From Streptomyces griseoincarnatus (lineage in GTDB: Bacteria > Actinomycetota > Actinomycetes > Streptomycetales > Streptomycetaceae): a DNA stretch of 64,000 bases. The notes under the pieces are model-generated. The model was not told the DNA's origin. It saw nothing but the letters and a program-made list of their open reading frames with translations, and did no database searches. Made by a program: the position numbers and the translations under genes. Shown here one piece after another: positions 1 to 9,703 of the stretch; position 1 is the stretch's first letter, and each line of letters opens with the position of its first letter. The DNA lies in assembly GCA_014649575.1 (NCBI GenBank), contig BMTH01000005.1, positions 62,001-126,000 on the forward strand, in the 5' to 3' direction.

Positions 1-428
1 CGGACGCGTTTGCCGACCGGTACGCGCTCCACGCCGACCTCCCGCGCCAGCGCCCGCACGATCTCCAGGCCGTGGCGTCCGACCCGCTGCGGGTCGCGTG
101 GGAACACGCGGGGCAGGGCGCCGTTGCTGTCGTAGACGGCCACCGTGAGGGTGGTGTCCGTACCCTCCAGCTCCAGGATGTACGGACCGTCGCTGTGCCG
201 GTCGGCGTTGGTGACCAGCTCGCTCACCACCAACAGCACGGCTCCCTCCGCCTTGGCGTCGATCGTGGCGCGGCACTCGGTCCTCAGCTGATCGAGGAAC
301 TGCGCAGCGACATGCCGCGACTCGGCGATGCAGCCCGGCTCGCCGGTGAAGTGTGCCGCCCGCCGCAGCGGTTCCACGGGCACATCGAAACCAGTCGGTA
401 TCACTACCCCGTCCAAGTGATAGGTCAT
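1..428 (-). CDS. ATP-binding anti-sigma-type protein (HATPase_c), partial at window edge
   Basis: The gene starts at 428 (ATG behind AGAGGGAA) and runs off the left edge, so its C-terminus is unseen. The visible part has the GHKL N-box (LLVVSELVTNADRH) and then a VGRHGLEIV segment matching the G-box. This is the single-domain RsbW/SpoIIAB-like ATPase fold common in Streptomyces, where such proteins phosphorylate anti-anti-sigma proteins or bind sigma factors. No partner sigma or STAS gene is beside it in the window. The fold is clear; the kinase activity and target are inference. Confidence 0.85.
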   Translation of the reverse strand, partial: MTYHLDGVVIPTGFDVPVEPLRRAAHFTGEPGCIAESRHVAAQFLDQLRTECRATIDAKAEGAVLLVVSELVTNADRHSDGPYILELEGTDTTLTVAVYDSNGALPRVFPRDPQRVGRHGLEIVRALAREVGVERVPVGKRV

Positions 429-854
429 GCATTTCCCTCTGCGACGCCGGGTCGGCCGGACGATCCGCACCGGTCCTGGTACCCCGAGTCGGGCGGGGCA
501 GTCCCACTGATCGGGAATCGGCTTCCCCGTGGGGGGTATCGGTATGCCTGACCAGGCGAAAGAGGGCTTCGGCGGGTGGATGCGGGCCCGCGGCTGCGCA
601 ACTCGGCGCTCCCAGAATGCCGCCGCGCCCGCCCTCCCCCACTCTCGGCTCCGCTCGAGCGGAGGGACCCCAGGAGCGGGAGACACCCCCACCGCCGCAG
701 CCGCACGACTGCCCGCAGTCGGCGAGGCGCGCGGCCGCCTCGCGGCGTGCCCGCGGTGGGCGGTGGCTGCGGCCGCCGCACGGCCACGCGCCGGTGCCGC
801 CGGACGGACCCCGTCGGCGGGCGGGCCGAACAGAACCCTGCTTAGCGTGCTCAC
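429..854. other. 426-bp gene-free intergenic region
   Basis: It separates the leftward ATPase gene from the rightward membrane protein and so should hold divergent promoters. I could not fix a convincing -35/-10 pair. A palindromic repeat element lies at about 632-680. Reading frames here have no ribosome site or recognisable protein. Confidence 0.5.
632..680. repeat. Palindromic intergenic repeat element with 16-bp perfect palindrome
   Basis: The core at 649-664 is a perfect palindrome (CTCCGCTCGAGCGGAG) preceded by CCCTCCCCCACTCTCGG and followed by a GGGACCCC-type stretch. From memory, near-identical elements occur in many Streptomyces intergenic regions. It could fold as a hairpin in RNA. 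Dispersed copy number was not checked. Confidence 0.5.
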
Positions 855-2114
855 GTGAGCGCACACTCCCCTTCTCCTCCGCGATCCCCCCTCCACGGCT
901 GGGTTCCCGCGCTGGTCGCGGTGGTCGGCTCGCTGGCCGCGATGGCCGTGGTGGCGGCGCTGGGGATCTGGGCGGCCGGGGCCGCAGATCTTCCGGAGGA
1001 TGCCTTCGGTCCGGTGCTCGCCGCCGTCCTGGTGCTCGCCGTCGGCGGCACGGTGAGGCTCTCCGGGGACGCCGACGCTCTGGCCGGTACCGAGGGCGGC
1101 CTGACCGTGATCCCGCTGACCGTCACCCTCACCGGGGCGCTGCTGCTCGGCTGGTGCTTCCTGCGGCCGCTGCACCGCCGGACGGTGGTGGGCGCGCCCG
1201 GGCTGGCGGGGTGGGCGGCGCGGATCGCCGTGCTGTGGCTGCTCGCCGTCCTCGGTCTGGCCCTGGCCGCACGGCGCACGTTCGAGGTGTCCCTGGGGGA
1301 CGACCTGCTCGGCGATCTGGGCGAGCTGTTCGGGGTGAGGCCGACGGTCGGCTTCGCGGCGGACGTGCTGCCGACCGTGCTGATCGGCCTGGTGTGGCTG
1401 GCGGGCGTGCTGGTGGTGGCGATCCTGGTGTCGCGGGGCGCGCCGCTGCCTCCCGAGCTGATGCGGTTCCAGGCGGGGGCACGGCCCGCGGCGCGCGCGA
1501 CGCTGGGGCTGCTGCTCGCCGCCGTGGCCGTGGCGCTGATCGTCGCGCTGGTGGTGGCCGCCACGAAGGGGCACGCGGCCGAGACGTTCGCCGTGATCCT
1601 GCTGGGGCTGCCCAACGTGGCCTGGCTGGGGCTGACCGTGGGGATGGGGGCGACCTGGGAGGGCAGGGTGGCGGGGCCGTTCGGGCTGCCCATGCCGCAG
1701 GTGCTGGACGAGGTGCTGCGCACCCCGGACGTGTCGGAGCTGAACCTGGGTTCGCTCGTCGACCACGACGGCGGCCGCTGGTGGTGGCTGCTGGTGGGTG
1801 CGGCGGTGCTGGTGGCGGGGGCGGCCTGCGCCATGGCGGCCACCTCTCCCGCGCGGGTGCCGCCCTGGCAGCACGCGCTGCGGCTGGCGGCGGCACTGGC
1901 GCTGGCGGTGCTGACGGTCGGACCGACGGCCCGGGTCTCCGCGCGGATCGGCCTGTCGGTGCTCGGCATCGGCGACCTGGGCGAAGGGCTGACCGGGCAG
2001 GTGCTGCTGGAGCCGCAACTGTGGGGCGCGCTGGGCCTTGCCCTGCTGTGGGGCCTGGTGGCGGGGTTCGCCGGCGCGTGGGCCGTACGGGGGCTGCGGC
2101 GGTGGCGGCGCTGA
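855..2114 (+). CDS. Streptophobe family integral membrane protein
   Basis: A 419-residue, very hydrophobic protein with roughly ten predicted membrane segments separated by short loops (early segments around residues 17-40, 50-65 and 88-105). Composition, length and a C-terminus ending in a membrane segment plus basic tail fit the Streptomyces-restricted streptophobe family, whose function is unknown. The GTG start at 855 has no strong ribosome site, so the exact start is uncertain. It stands alone and converges on the gene at 2128. Confidence 0.75.
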   Translation: MSAHSPSPPRSPLHGWVPALVAVVGSLAAMAVVAALGIWAAGAADLPEDAFGPVLAAVLVLAVGGTVRLSGDADALAGTEGGLTVIPLTVTLTGALLLGWCFLRPLHRRTVVGAPGLAGWAARIAVLWLLAVLGLALAARRTFEVSLGDDLLGDLGELFGVRPTVGFAADVLPTVLIGLVWLAGVLVVAILVSRGAPLPPELMRFQAGARPAARATLGLLLAAVAVALIVALVVAATKGHAAETFAVILLGLPNVAWLGLTVGMGATWEGRVAGPFGLPMPQVLDEVLRTPDVSELNLGSLVDHDGGRWWWLLVGAAVLVAGAACAMAATSPARVPPWQHALRLAAALALAVLTVGPTARVSARIGLSVLGIGDLGEGLTGQVLLEPQLWGALGLALLWGLVAGFAGAWAVRGLRRWRR

Positions 2115-2127
2115 AGGGCGGTCCGGC

Positions 2128-2538
2128 TCAGGCGACCGGGACGCCGAGGACCCGGGCGGCCCGCTGCATCCGCAGGGCGTCGACGGACTCGGCGAGGAGT
2201 TCGTACTCCGTTGTGTCGTCGCCGGTGGCGACCCGCACCATCCGCCCGGCGGCGAGCGCCTCGGCCACTTCCTCCTGCCGGCCGACGTCACCGCACCAGG
2301 TGCGGAGCACGGTGGGAACGTCGGTCACGTCGTCGGCGACGGGGACGAGCGCACCCGGAGGTAAGTGCTCGGCGTCCGGCTGCGGGTCGAGGCGCTCTGC
2401 GATCCACAGGGCGCGGTCGCGCAGCCACCACAGGGCGAGCGCGAGGGTCGGGGCCCGGTAGGTGCCCAGCGGCACCCCGATGCGCCGGCCGTCGCAGACC
2501 CCGTACGCCGTGACGTGGCACAGGAATTCGTCGTGCAC
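2128..2538 (-). CDS. Hypothetical protein, 136 aa
   Basis: Starts at GTG 2538 behind a strong GGGGGAGGG site. The soluble product has a Trp- and Arg-rich centre (LALALWWLRDRALWIAERLD) and an acidic C-terminal half. I do not recognise a family. An AT-rich promoter-like region with an inverted repeat lies about 115-150 bp upstream, which supports expression as a single gene. It converges with the streptophobe gene only 13 bp away. Confidence 0.6.
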   Translation of the reverse strand: MHDEFLCHVTAYGVCDGRRIGVPLGTYRAPTLALALWWLRDRALWIAERLDPQPDAEHLPPGALVPVADDVTDVPTVLRTWCGDVGRQEEVAEALAAGRMVRVATGDDTTEYELLAESVDALRMQRAARVLGVPVA

Positions 2539-2651
2539 GTTCCCTCCCCCGCTGCGTGCTCGCCCGCCGGTTCCGGGCCGGCTGCCCGTTCCGTGGCTCG
2601 CGTGCTGTGCGTGAGGGCGCAGTCGCTCGGTGTGAAGCGCTCTCGTTGTCG

Positions 2652-2689
2652 AGTATGTTCACCGCTGAAACACTGTCACCATGTGTTTC
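2652..2689 (-). promoter_or_regulatory. Candidate promoter with overlapping inverted repeat, for the 136-aa gene
   Basis: On the minus strand GTGACA (2674-2679) and CATACT (2652-2657) are 16 bp apart, a plausible -35/-10 pair. An inverted repeat GAAACAC-N9-GTGTTTC (2667-2689) spans the -35, as a repressor site would. The stretch is AT-rich for this genome. The binding protein is unknown. Confidence 0.35.
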
Positions 2690-2834
2690 CGGCCAGTCTC
2701 CTGGCATATGCAGGCCCTGTCCTGGCCGAAACGGCACGGGTGGGCGCATCGGCCGAGGTGACCGGCCTGTCCGGAGACGGACGCACCGGCCGCCGCCCCC
2801 GTGCACGGGGGTGACGGCCGGTGACGGGAGCCGC

Positions 2835-3827
<993 letters not shown>

Positions 3828-3929
3828 CGCGACTCCAGAGGGGTTGGCACACGTCTTGACGTTCGTCGTGGCGGTTCGTCGGACCGCCCGTCCACTCTGT
3901 CGTGACCTGCGGGGAGTGGTCCAACAGAA

Positions 3930-3945
3930 GAATCCGATGCGATTC
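3930..3945. promoter_or_regulatory. Inverted repeat in the mgrA-LysR intergenic region
   Basis: GAATC-N6-GATTC lies 20 bp before the LysR start codon. LysR regulators usually bind interrupted dyads near their own promoter, so this is a candidate autoregulatory site. It does not fit the T-N11-A rule exactly. Confidence 0.3.
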
Positions 3946-3965
3946 AGCGGCTACGCTTCTCAATC

Positions 3966-4862
3966 ATGGAACTGCGCCATCTCCAGCACTTCGTGGCCGT
4001 CGCCGAGGACCAGCACTTCACCCGTGCGGCGGAACGGCTGATGGTCTCCCAGTCGGGCCTGTCGGCGTCCGTCCGGGCGCTGGAGCGCGAGCTGCAGACG
4101 CCGCTGTTCGTGCGGACCACCCGCAGGGTGACGCTCACCGAGGCGGGGCGGGCGCTGCTCACGGAGGCCGAACGCATCCTGGCACAGGTGCGGGCCGCGC
4201 ACGAGGCGGTGGCCGCGGTGCAGGGAGTGCTGCGCGGCACCCTCGCGGTGGGTACGGAGCAGTGCATCGCCGGGGTGCACGTGGCGGAGCTGCTCGCCGC
4301 GTTCCGCCGACGCCACCCGGACGTGGAGATACGGCTGCGCCAGTGGGGCTCGGCCGCGCTCGCCGAGGAGGTCGCGGCCGGGCGGCTGGACCTCGCCTTC
4401 GCCTACCGCGTCGACGCCGACCCCGACCAGCTGCGCGTCGTGCCGCTGACCGGCGAGCCGATGACGGTGCTGTGCCACCCCGACCACCGGCTGGCCCAAG
4501 CCGGGGCGCCGGTCACCCCCCAGGACCTGGCCGACGAGGTGTTCGTCGACTTCCACCCCGACTGGGGTCCGCGCCGCGCCACGGACGCGGCGTTCGCGGT
4601 CGCGGGCGTACGGCGCACGGTGGCACTGGAGGTGAACGACGTGCACAGCCTGCTCGACCTGGTCGACGAGAACCTCGGCGTGACGGTGGTGCCGCGCCAT
4701 TTCCGCCACAAGCGCCCCTCGCTCACCGCGCTGCCGCTGAAGGACACCGGCGAGGCGGCGTACGAGACGGTGGCGCTGGTGCCGTCGCCGCGCGCCACCA
4801 GCCCGGCGGCGCGGGCGCTGATGGACCTGCTGGACACCGGGGCGCGTGACGCCGGAAGCTGA
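3966..4862 (+). CDS. LysR family transcriptional regulator
   Basis: A 298-residue regulator with an N-terminal winged helix-turn-helix (residues 1-60, MELRHLQHFVAVAEDQHFTR) and a C-terminal periplasmic-binding-like effector domain (about 90-295). Length and order are normal for the family. Divergence from the aldo/keto reductase makes that gene the likely target. The effector is not evident. It may be co-transcribed with the DinB gene 14 bp downstream. Confidence 0.9.
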   Translation: MELRHLQHFVAVAEDQHFTRAAERLMVSQSGLSASVRALERELQTPLFVRTTRRVTLTEAGRALLTEAERILAQVRAAHEAVAAVQGVLRGTLAVGTEQCIAGVHVAELLAAFRRRHPDVEIRLRQWGSAALAEEVAAGRLDLAFAYRVDADPDQLRVVPLTGEPMTVLCHPDHRLAQAGAPVTPQDLADEVFVDFHPDWGPRRATDAAFAVAGVRRTVALEVNDVHSLLDLVDENLGVTVVPRHFRHKRPSLTALPLKDTGEAAYETVALVPSPRATSPAARALMDLLDTGARDAGS

Positions 4863-4876
4863 GCGAGTCTGGGGGC

Positions 4877-5392
4877 ATGCATGCCAAGGACATCCTCATC
4901 GAAGGCTACGGACGCATCCGGGAAGAGGTCCACGCCGCCGTCGGAGGCCTCGGACCCGACGAGCTCGCCGCCCGGCCCACGCCGGAGGCCAACAGCATCG
5001 CGTGGCTGGTGTGGCACCTCACCCGGATCCAGGACGACCACGTCGCGGACGCCTTCGGCCTGGACCAGGTGTGGCTCGCCGACGGCTGGGAGAAGCGCTT
5101 CGGGCTCGGCCTGCCGCGCGGCGCCACCGGGTTCGGGCACACCCCGGCGCAGGTCGGCAAGGTGCGCGTCAACTCCCCCGACCTGCTGACCGGCTACCAC
5201 GACGCCGTCCACGCGCAGACCCTCGGCGCGCTGCGGACACTCACCGCGAAGGACCTGGAACGGGTCGTCGACGAGAACTGGGACCCGCCGGTCACCCTGG
5301 GCGTGCGGCTGGTCAGCGTCCTGTCCGACGACCTCCAGCACGTCGGACAGGCCGCCTACGCCCGGGGGCTGCTGCGGAGCGCCGCGTCGTAA
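4877..5392 (+). CDS. DinB / mycothiol transferase-like protein (DUF664)
   Basis: A 171-residue four-helix-bundle protein of the DinB/YfiT superfamily. Its probable metal ligands are three histidines: one in [15 protein letters not shown], one in GYHDAV and one in [11 protein letters not shown]. In mycothiol-making actinobacteria these proteins are thiol transferases or detoxification enzymes; the thiol used here is inferred from lineage. Its last 37 bp overlap the 3' end of the convergent adenosine deaminase gene. Confidence 0.8.
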   Translation: MHAKDILIEGYGRIREEVHAAVGGLGPDELAARPTPEANSIAWLVWHLTRIQDDHVADAFGLDQVWLADGWEKRFGLGLPRGATGFGHTPAQVGKVRVNSPDLLTGYHDAVHAQTLGALRTLTAKDLERVVDENWDPPVTLGVRLVSVLSDDLQHVGQAAYARGLLRSAAS

Positions 5393-6453
5393 CCCGGCAG
5401 GACGACGTCCCGGATCAGCGCCACACGCTCGTCGTACGGCAGGAACGCGCTCTTCACCGCGTTCAGGGTCACCGTGCGCAGGTCCTCGGCGGACCAGCCG
5501 GCCTGCTCCACCAGCAGGGACATCTCGCGGGTCATGGTGGTGCCGGAGACCAGGCGGTTGTCGGTGTTGACGGTGACGCGGAAGCCGAGGTCCTTCAGCG
5601 GGGTGATCGGGTGCTCGGCGATCGAGGTCGCGGCGCCGGTCTGGAGGTTGGACGTGGGGCACATCTCCAAGGCGACGCGACGGTCGCGGACCCAGGAGGC
5701 GAGCCGGCCGAGCTTGCCGTCCGCGAGGTCCGGGATGTCCTCGGTGAGGCGCACGCCGTGGCCGATGCGCTGGGCGCCGCACACCTGGACGGCCTGGTGG
5801 ATGCTGGGCAGCCCGTGGGCCTCGCCCGCGTGGATGGTGAACGGCACGTTCTCGCGGCGCAGGTGCTCGAAGGCGGCGAGGTGGTCGGCGGCCGGGAAGC
5901 CGTCCTCGGCGCCGGCGATGTCGAAGCCGACGACGCCGGCGTCACGGAAGGCGACGGCCAGGTCGGCGGCCTCTCGGACCCGGTCGAACATCCGCATGCC
6001 GCACAGCAGTGTGCCGACCCGGACGGGCGTCCCGGCGGCGGCCGCCTTGGCCATGCCGGCGGCCAGCCCCTCCTGGACGGTCTCCACGACCTCGGCCATG
6101 GTGAGCCCGCCGCGGGTGTTCAGCTCGGGGGCGTAGCGGACCTCGCCGTAGACGACACCGTCGGCGGCGAGGTCGAGGACGTACTCCTCGGCGGTGCGCA
6201 GCAGGCCCTCGCGGGTCTGCATCACGGCCAGGGTGTGCTCGAAGGTGGCGATGTAGCGCACCAGGTCGCCGGAGTTGGCGGCCTCCACGTACCAGGCGGC
6301 GAGCTTGTCAGGGTCGGTGGTGGGCAGGGTGTGGCCGACGGCCTCGGCCAGCTCCACGACCGTGGCGGGGCGCAGGCCGCCGTCGAGGTGGTCGTGCAGG
6401 ACCGCCTTGGGGAGGCGGCGGATCGTGTCGGTGTCTATGCGCGTAGATGACAT
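5356..6453 (-). CDS. add: Adenosine deaminase
   Basis: A 365-residue zinc hydrolase converting adenosine or deoxyadenosine to inosine in purine salvage. The metal-binding HxH is His20/His22 (LHDHLDGG). The catalytic HAGE motif, the EMCPTSN strand and the final Asp in TVNTDN are all present. Length is typical. ATG at 6453. Its 3' end overlaps the convergent DinB gene by 37 bp. It may be expressed with the VOC gene upstream. Confidence 0.95.
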   Translation of the reverse strand: MSSTRIDTDTIRRLPKAVLHDHLDGGLRPATVVELAEAVGHTLPTTDPDKLAAWYVEAANSGDLVRYIATFEHTLAVMQTREGLLRTAEEYVLDLAADGVVYGEVRYAPELNTRGGLTMAEVVETVQEGLAAGMAKAAAAGTPVRVGTLLCGMRMFDRVREAADLAVAFRDAGVVGFDIAGAEDGFPAADHLAAFEHLRRENVPFTIHAGEAHGLPSIHQAVQVCGAQRIGHGVRLTEDIPDLADGKLGRLASWVRDRRVALEMCPTSNLQTGAATSIAEHPITPLKDLGFRVTVNTDNRLVSGTTMTREMSLLVEQAGWSAEDLRTVTLNAVKSAFLPYDERVALIRDVVLPGYDAALRSSPRA

Positions 6454-6502
6454 GGCGTGCGGTTCCTCGGCGTGTGGTTCGGCGTGGTGGGTCGGTGGTG
6501 GA

Positions 6503-6895
6503 TCAGCCGGCGGGCTGGAGCAGGTCCCAGCGGTTGCCGTAGAGGTCCTGGAAGACGGCGACCGAGCCGTACGGCTCGTGACGCGGCTCCTCGAGGAAGG
6601 TCACCCCGGCGGCGGTCATGCGGGCGTGGTCGCGGGCGAAGTCGTCGGTGTGCAGGAAGAAGGCCACGCGTCCCCCGGTCTGATCACCCGCCCGGGCCCG
6701 CTGCTCCTCCCCCGCGGCGCGGGCCAGCAGCAGGGCGGCGCCGGTGTGCCCGGCGCCGGGCTCGACGACGACCCAGCGGCCGCCGTCAGGCCGGGGCGCG
6801 TCCTCGGCGAGCCGGAAGCCGAGGGCCTCGGTGTAGAAGCGGATCGCCTCGTCGTAGTCGTGGACGACGAGGGTGACCAGGGCAATGCGTCTCAT
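6503..6895 (-). CDS. VOC (glyoxalase/bleomycin-resistance) family protein
   Basis: A 130-residue protein with the paired beta-alpha-beta-beta-beta modules of the VOC superfamily ([18 protein letters not shown] ... [14 protein letters not shown]). Candidate metal ligands are His12, a central His and a late Glu. The ATG at 6895 behind GAGGTGA is preferred over an upstream in-frame start. Substrate unknown. The add gene follows 49 bp downstream on the same strand, so they may form an operon. Confidence 0.8.
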   Translation of the reverse strand: MRRIALVTLVVHDYDEAIRFYTEALGFRLAEDAPRPDGGRWVVVEPGAGHTGAALLLARAAGEEQRARAGDQTGGRVAFFLHTDDFARDHARMTAAGVTFLEEPRHEPYGSVAVFQDLYGNRWDLLQPAG

Positions 6896-6924
6896 CGTCA
6901 CCTCTCGAAGGGGTTGACGGGAGA

Positions 6925-6940
6925 GGTTATACGTAAAACC
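6925..6940. promoter_or_regulatory. Near-perfect 16-bp palindrome upstream of the VOC gene
   Basis: GGTTATACGTAAAACC is symmetric except at one pair. It lies 30 bp upstream of the VOC start and overlaps a TATAAC-like -10 on the minus strand. It is a candidate repressor operator in an AT-rich patch; the regulator is unknown. Confidence 0.4.
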
Positions 6941-6953
6941 GCGGGCCATGCCA

Positions 6954-6985
6954 GTCCCGCCCCGGCGGCCGTCCCGGGGCGGGAC
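6954..6985 (-). terminator. Hairpin terminator after the PI-PLC gene
   Basis: A perfect 12-bp stem, GTCCCGCCCCGG paired with CCGGGGCGGGAC around an 8-base loop, lies 11 bp past the stop codon at 6997. There is no U-tract, which is common in Streptomyces. Confidence 0.6.
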
Positions 6986-6996
6986 CGCGTGGTCCT

Positions 6997-8367
6997 CTAC
7001 GGGTAGGTGTAGGTGTTCAGCGCGTCGACGGCGGCCGTGGGATTCCCCAGGTCGTAGCGGTCGACGGCGAGGTAGGTGGGCTTCTTGCGGGCGGCAGGCT
7101 GGCAGAAGCGGCGGGCGCGGTCGGCGAGCTTGGCGTTGTCGGTGGAGGCGGTGGAGGCGACGGCGGCGTCCCGGAAGTGGTTCATGACGAAGAGGGGCCG
7201 GAAGCCGGGCTCGGTGCGGGTGAGCGGGATCGTGGTGTTCGCGTCGTACCAGCGGCTGTAGCAGGACCAGTCGGAGGAGCCGATGCCCGGGCCCATGGAC
7301 CAGTGGTTCTCGACGGTCCAGTCGCGCTGGTACATCACGCCGAAGGTGTCACGGGTCAGCCCGGCCGAGCGGTCGGCGTCCTTGCTGTGGTCGGTGAAGA
7401 TCAGCAACCGGTGTCCTTCGGCGGCCAGTTCACCCATCGTGGGCCAGCCGTTCTCCCGCACCCCTGTGCGGTCGGGGCGGTAGAGCACGTCCGACAGCCC
7501 CTGCACGCGGTCCAGTTCGGCGCGCAGGACGCCCGGGTCGACGTAGTCCTCCAGGAAGACGGTGACGAACTCGTCCGGGTGGACGCGCAGGAAGTCGGTG
7601 ATCCGCTGAAGGTCGACCCACAGCGCGACAGGTCTGCGCACCAGCGTGCAGCTGTTGTGGCAGAGGATGGCGCCGTCCGGCGTCTGGTGGACGTCCAGCA
7701 TGAACCCGCGTACGCCGTCGCGGAGTTGCTGTTCGATGCCCCGGCTCTGGTTGGGGAAGAGGTCGACGAAGGGCGGGGCGAAACCGCCGTCGACGCCGTT
7801 CGCGTAGGCGTTGTGGGCGGTGAGGAACGTGACCTGGTCCAGGGTGCGTCGCTCCCTGGGCGGCATGGGGCCGCCGGGCGCGTCGGCGGGGGTGAGGTAC
7901 CAGGCGGCGAGGTCACCGGCACCGCTGCCGACGGACAGCGGGGCGGGGTGGGTGGCGCCGGCGGGCTTGGGCGCGACGGTGAGGCGCCGGTCGGCGCCGG
8001 GGGCGGCGAGCGCGTAACGGTCGGAGCCGAGCGGGGTGATCTGCCAGCGCGCCTCGGCGGCCGCGCAGGAGACGGTGCGGGCCTGGTCGCCGGCGCGTCC
8101 GAGGCAGGCGCCGGGACTGTCGGTGTTCTCCAGCAGATGGACGCCGCCGTCAAGGCGCAGGGTCCACTGCTGGCGGTCCTCGTCGCCGCGTGGGCGGTGC
8201 TGTTCGACCGTCCCGGAGGCGTCGGCGGCGTTGAGGCCGGTGACGGCGCTCTGGACGTAGTAGGTGCCGGGCTGCGGCGCGGCGCCGGCGGCCGCGGGTG
8301 TCACGGCCGCCGCGGCGAGCGCGGCGGTCGTGACGGCGGTGGCGAGCAGGGCGTGGGGGGTGCGCAT
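6997..8367 (-). CDS. Secreted PI-PLC-like phosphodiesterase
   Basis: A 456-residue exported protein with an N-terminal signal peptide (about residues 1-30, ending TPAAAGAA). An N-terminal beta-rich segment, possibly trefoil-like, precedes the catalytic TIM-barrel region of the PI-specific phospholipase C type. The two catalytic histidines fit TAHNAY and LCHNSC, with acidic residues in FMLDVHQ and FLEDYVD. It should cleave phosphoinositides or related glycerophospho-compounds outside the cell; the substrate is unproven. Start ATG behind GAAGGG. Confidence 0.8.
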   Translation of the reverse strand: MRTPHALLATAVTTAALAAAAVTPAAAGAAPQPGTYYVQSAVTGLNAADASGTVEQHRPRGDEDRQQWTLRLDGGVHLLENTDSPGACLGRAGDQARTVSCAAAEARWQITPLGSDRYALAAPGADRRLTVAPKPAGATHPAPLSVGSGAGDLAAWYLTPADAPGGPMPPRERRTLDQVTFLTAHNAYANGVDGGFAPPFVDLFPNQSRGIEQQLRDGVRGFMLDVHQTPDGAILCHNSCTLVRRPVALWVDLQRITDFLRVHPDEFVTVFLEDYVDPGVLRAELDRVQGLSDVLYRPDRTGVRENGWPTMGELAAEGHRLLIFTDHSKDADRSAGLTRDTFGVMYQRDWTVENHWSMGPGIGSSDWSCYSRWYDANTTIPLTRTEPGFRPLFVMNHFRDAAVASTASTDNAKLADRARRFCQPAARKKPTYLAVDRYDLGNPTAAVDALNTYTYP

Positions 8368-8394
8368 GCGGTTCCCTTCGTCCGGAGGGGCTGG

Positions 8395-8424
8395 CCGTGA
8401 CTCCGGGGCTGCCCGGAGTCACGG
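8395..8424 (-). terminator. Strong hairpin between chitinase and PI-PLC genes
   Basis: A perfect 13-bp stem (CCGTGACTCCGGG / CCCGGAGTCACGG) with a GCTG loop lies 34 bp beyond the chitinase stop. It should end chitinase transcription and separate it from the PI-PLC gene. Confidence 0.65.
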
Positions 8425-8457
8425 TCAGGTGCATGACACCATGCCGCGCCGCTCGCG

Positions 8458-9363
8458 TCAGCAGTACAGGTTGCCGCCGGGGGTCGTCCCGAGGATCTGG
8501 GTGAACTGCTGGTACTTCGTCACCCGGCTCTGGACCTGCGCCGGGTTCCTTCCGTCGCACTCCAGGGAGCCGTTGATGCTGCGGATCGTCTGGCCGAAGC
8601 CGGCCCCGTTCACCATGGCGGCGTGACCGGTCATGCTGCCCGGGCCGGACTGGGTGTTCCAGTACCAGAGGGCGGTCTTCCAGGCGACGGCCGCGTCGTT
8701 CTGCACCAGCCAGGGGTTGTTCAGCAGGTCGATGCCCAACGCGTCGCCCGCGGCCTTGTAGTTGAAGTTCCAGCTCAGCTGGATCGGGCCGCGCCCGTAG
8801 TAGGCGGCCTGGCCGGCCGGGCAGCCGTACGGCTGATTCCAGTCGCAGTAGTGCGGGTAATTGGCCTGGTTCTGCTCCACCACGTGCACCAGACCGCCGG
8901 TCTCGTGGCTGACGTTGGCGAGGAAGGCGGCGGCCTCCTGCTTCTTCACCGTGTCGCTGCCGGTCTTGGCGAAACCGGGGTAGGCACTGAGCGCGGCGGT
9001 GAGGCCGCTGTACGTGTAGAAGGGGTTCCGGTTCGGGAACATCTGGTTGAACTGCGCCTCGGTCACGACGAAGTTCCCGACGGGCGTCCCGGGCCCGTTG
9101 TCACAGGCGTAGGGCTCCCAGTACCAGGTGCTGATGGTCGGGTCGTAGCCCGGATTGGCGTGCTCGGCGATGTACGCCCTGCCGTCGGTGTAGCGGACGA
9201 TCGCGCCGGCCTCGTACCACTGTCCGGCAACCCAGGCGGGGTAGCTGGAACACGCGGCCGCCGTGGCGGCCGAGGCGGTGGTGGCCGCCGCGGGGAGCAG
9301 CATCGGCGCGCTTCCGGCGAGCACGAGGGCGGCGGTGACGGCGGCGATACGGCGTCTCGACAA
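8458..9363 (-). CDS. chiF: Secreted chitinase, glycoside hydrolase family 19 with chitin-binding module
   Basis: A 301-residue endochitinase. Its signal peptide (1-33) is followed by a CBM5/12-type module (about 38-85, SSYPAWVAGQWYEAG ... TWYWEPYAC) and a GH19 catalytic domain (about 95-301). The first catalytic Glu is in NVSHETGGL, and YYGRGPIQLSWNFNY is diagnostic. I prefer TTG at 9363 because AAGGAG sits 8 bp upstream; an upstream GTG at 9387 lacks a site. Two DasR-like elements precede it. The symbol chiF rests on domains and remembered gene order, not on a search. Confidence 0.85.
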   Translation of the reverse strand: MSRRRIAAVTAALVLAGSAPMLLPAAATTASAATAAACSSYPAWVAGQWYEAGAIVRYTDGRAYIAEHANPGYDPTISTWYWEPYACDNGPGTPVGNFVVTEAQFNQMFPNRNPFYTYSGLTAALSAYPGFAKTGSDTVKKQEAAAFLANVSHETGGLVHVVEQNQANYPHYCDWNQPYGCPAGQAAYYGRGPIQLSWNFNYKAAGDALGIDLLNNPWLVQNDAAVAWKTALWYWNTQSGPGSMTGHAAMVNGAGFGQTIRSINGSLECDGRNPAQVQSRVTKYQQFTQILGTTPGGNLYC

Positions 9364-9502
9364 GGGATCAACTCCTTCGCGGAACACGGCCGCTCCCGCG
9401 ACGAGGACATGCCGGGGCGAGACCTCGCCCGCACGCGCCGGCGGAACCGGTCACGGCGTGGGGGCGGCCGTGGTGGGGGGTGTGGAGCACACTCAAGCGC
9501 TT

Positions 9503-9533
9503 TGGTCTGTACCAGTCAAGGGTCTGGACCAGT
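9503..9533 (-). promoter_or_regulatory. Two DasR-like (dre) elements upstream of the chitinase
   Basis: On the minus strand TGGTCCAGACC (9521-9531) and TGGTACAGACCA (9503-9514) form a direct repeat of the palindromic TGGTCTAGACCA-type core. Streptomyces chitinase genes carry such pairs, bound by DasR and relieved by glucosamine 6-phosphate. They lie about 140-165 bp before the start codon, implying a long leader. The rest of 9364-9703 shows no further gene. Confidence 0.75.
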
Positions 9534-9703
9534 CACAGTGGCGCAGACATGCCGTCGAGCGGAGGGCTCCTTCCGGCGAAGGGGCTTCGAGACCCGCTCA
9601 CGACTACACATAAAGGAGAAATAAGAGCACAATGGGACATACGCGGCGGTTACCGCACACCGCACCCAGACGCGGTCAGGCCTGCTAGTCAAAGGAGACG
9701 ACC

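Noticed and set aside
353..2461. 702-codon plus-strand frame through the first 2.5 kb
   Set aside because: It is out of frame with the streptophobe gene and encodes an Arg/Gly/Ala-rich shadow product.
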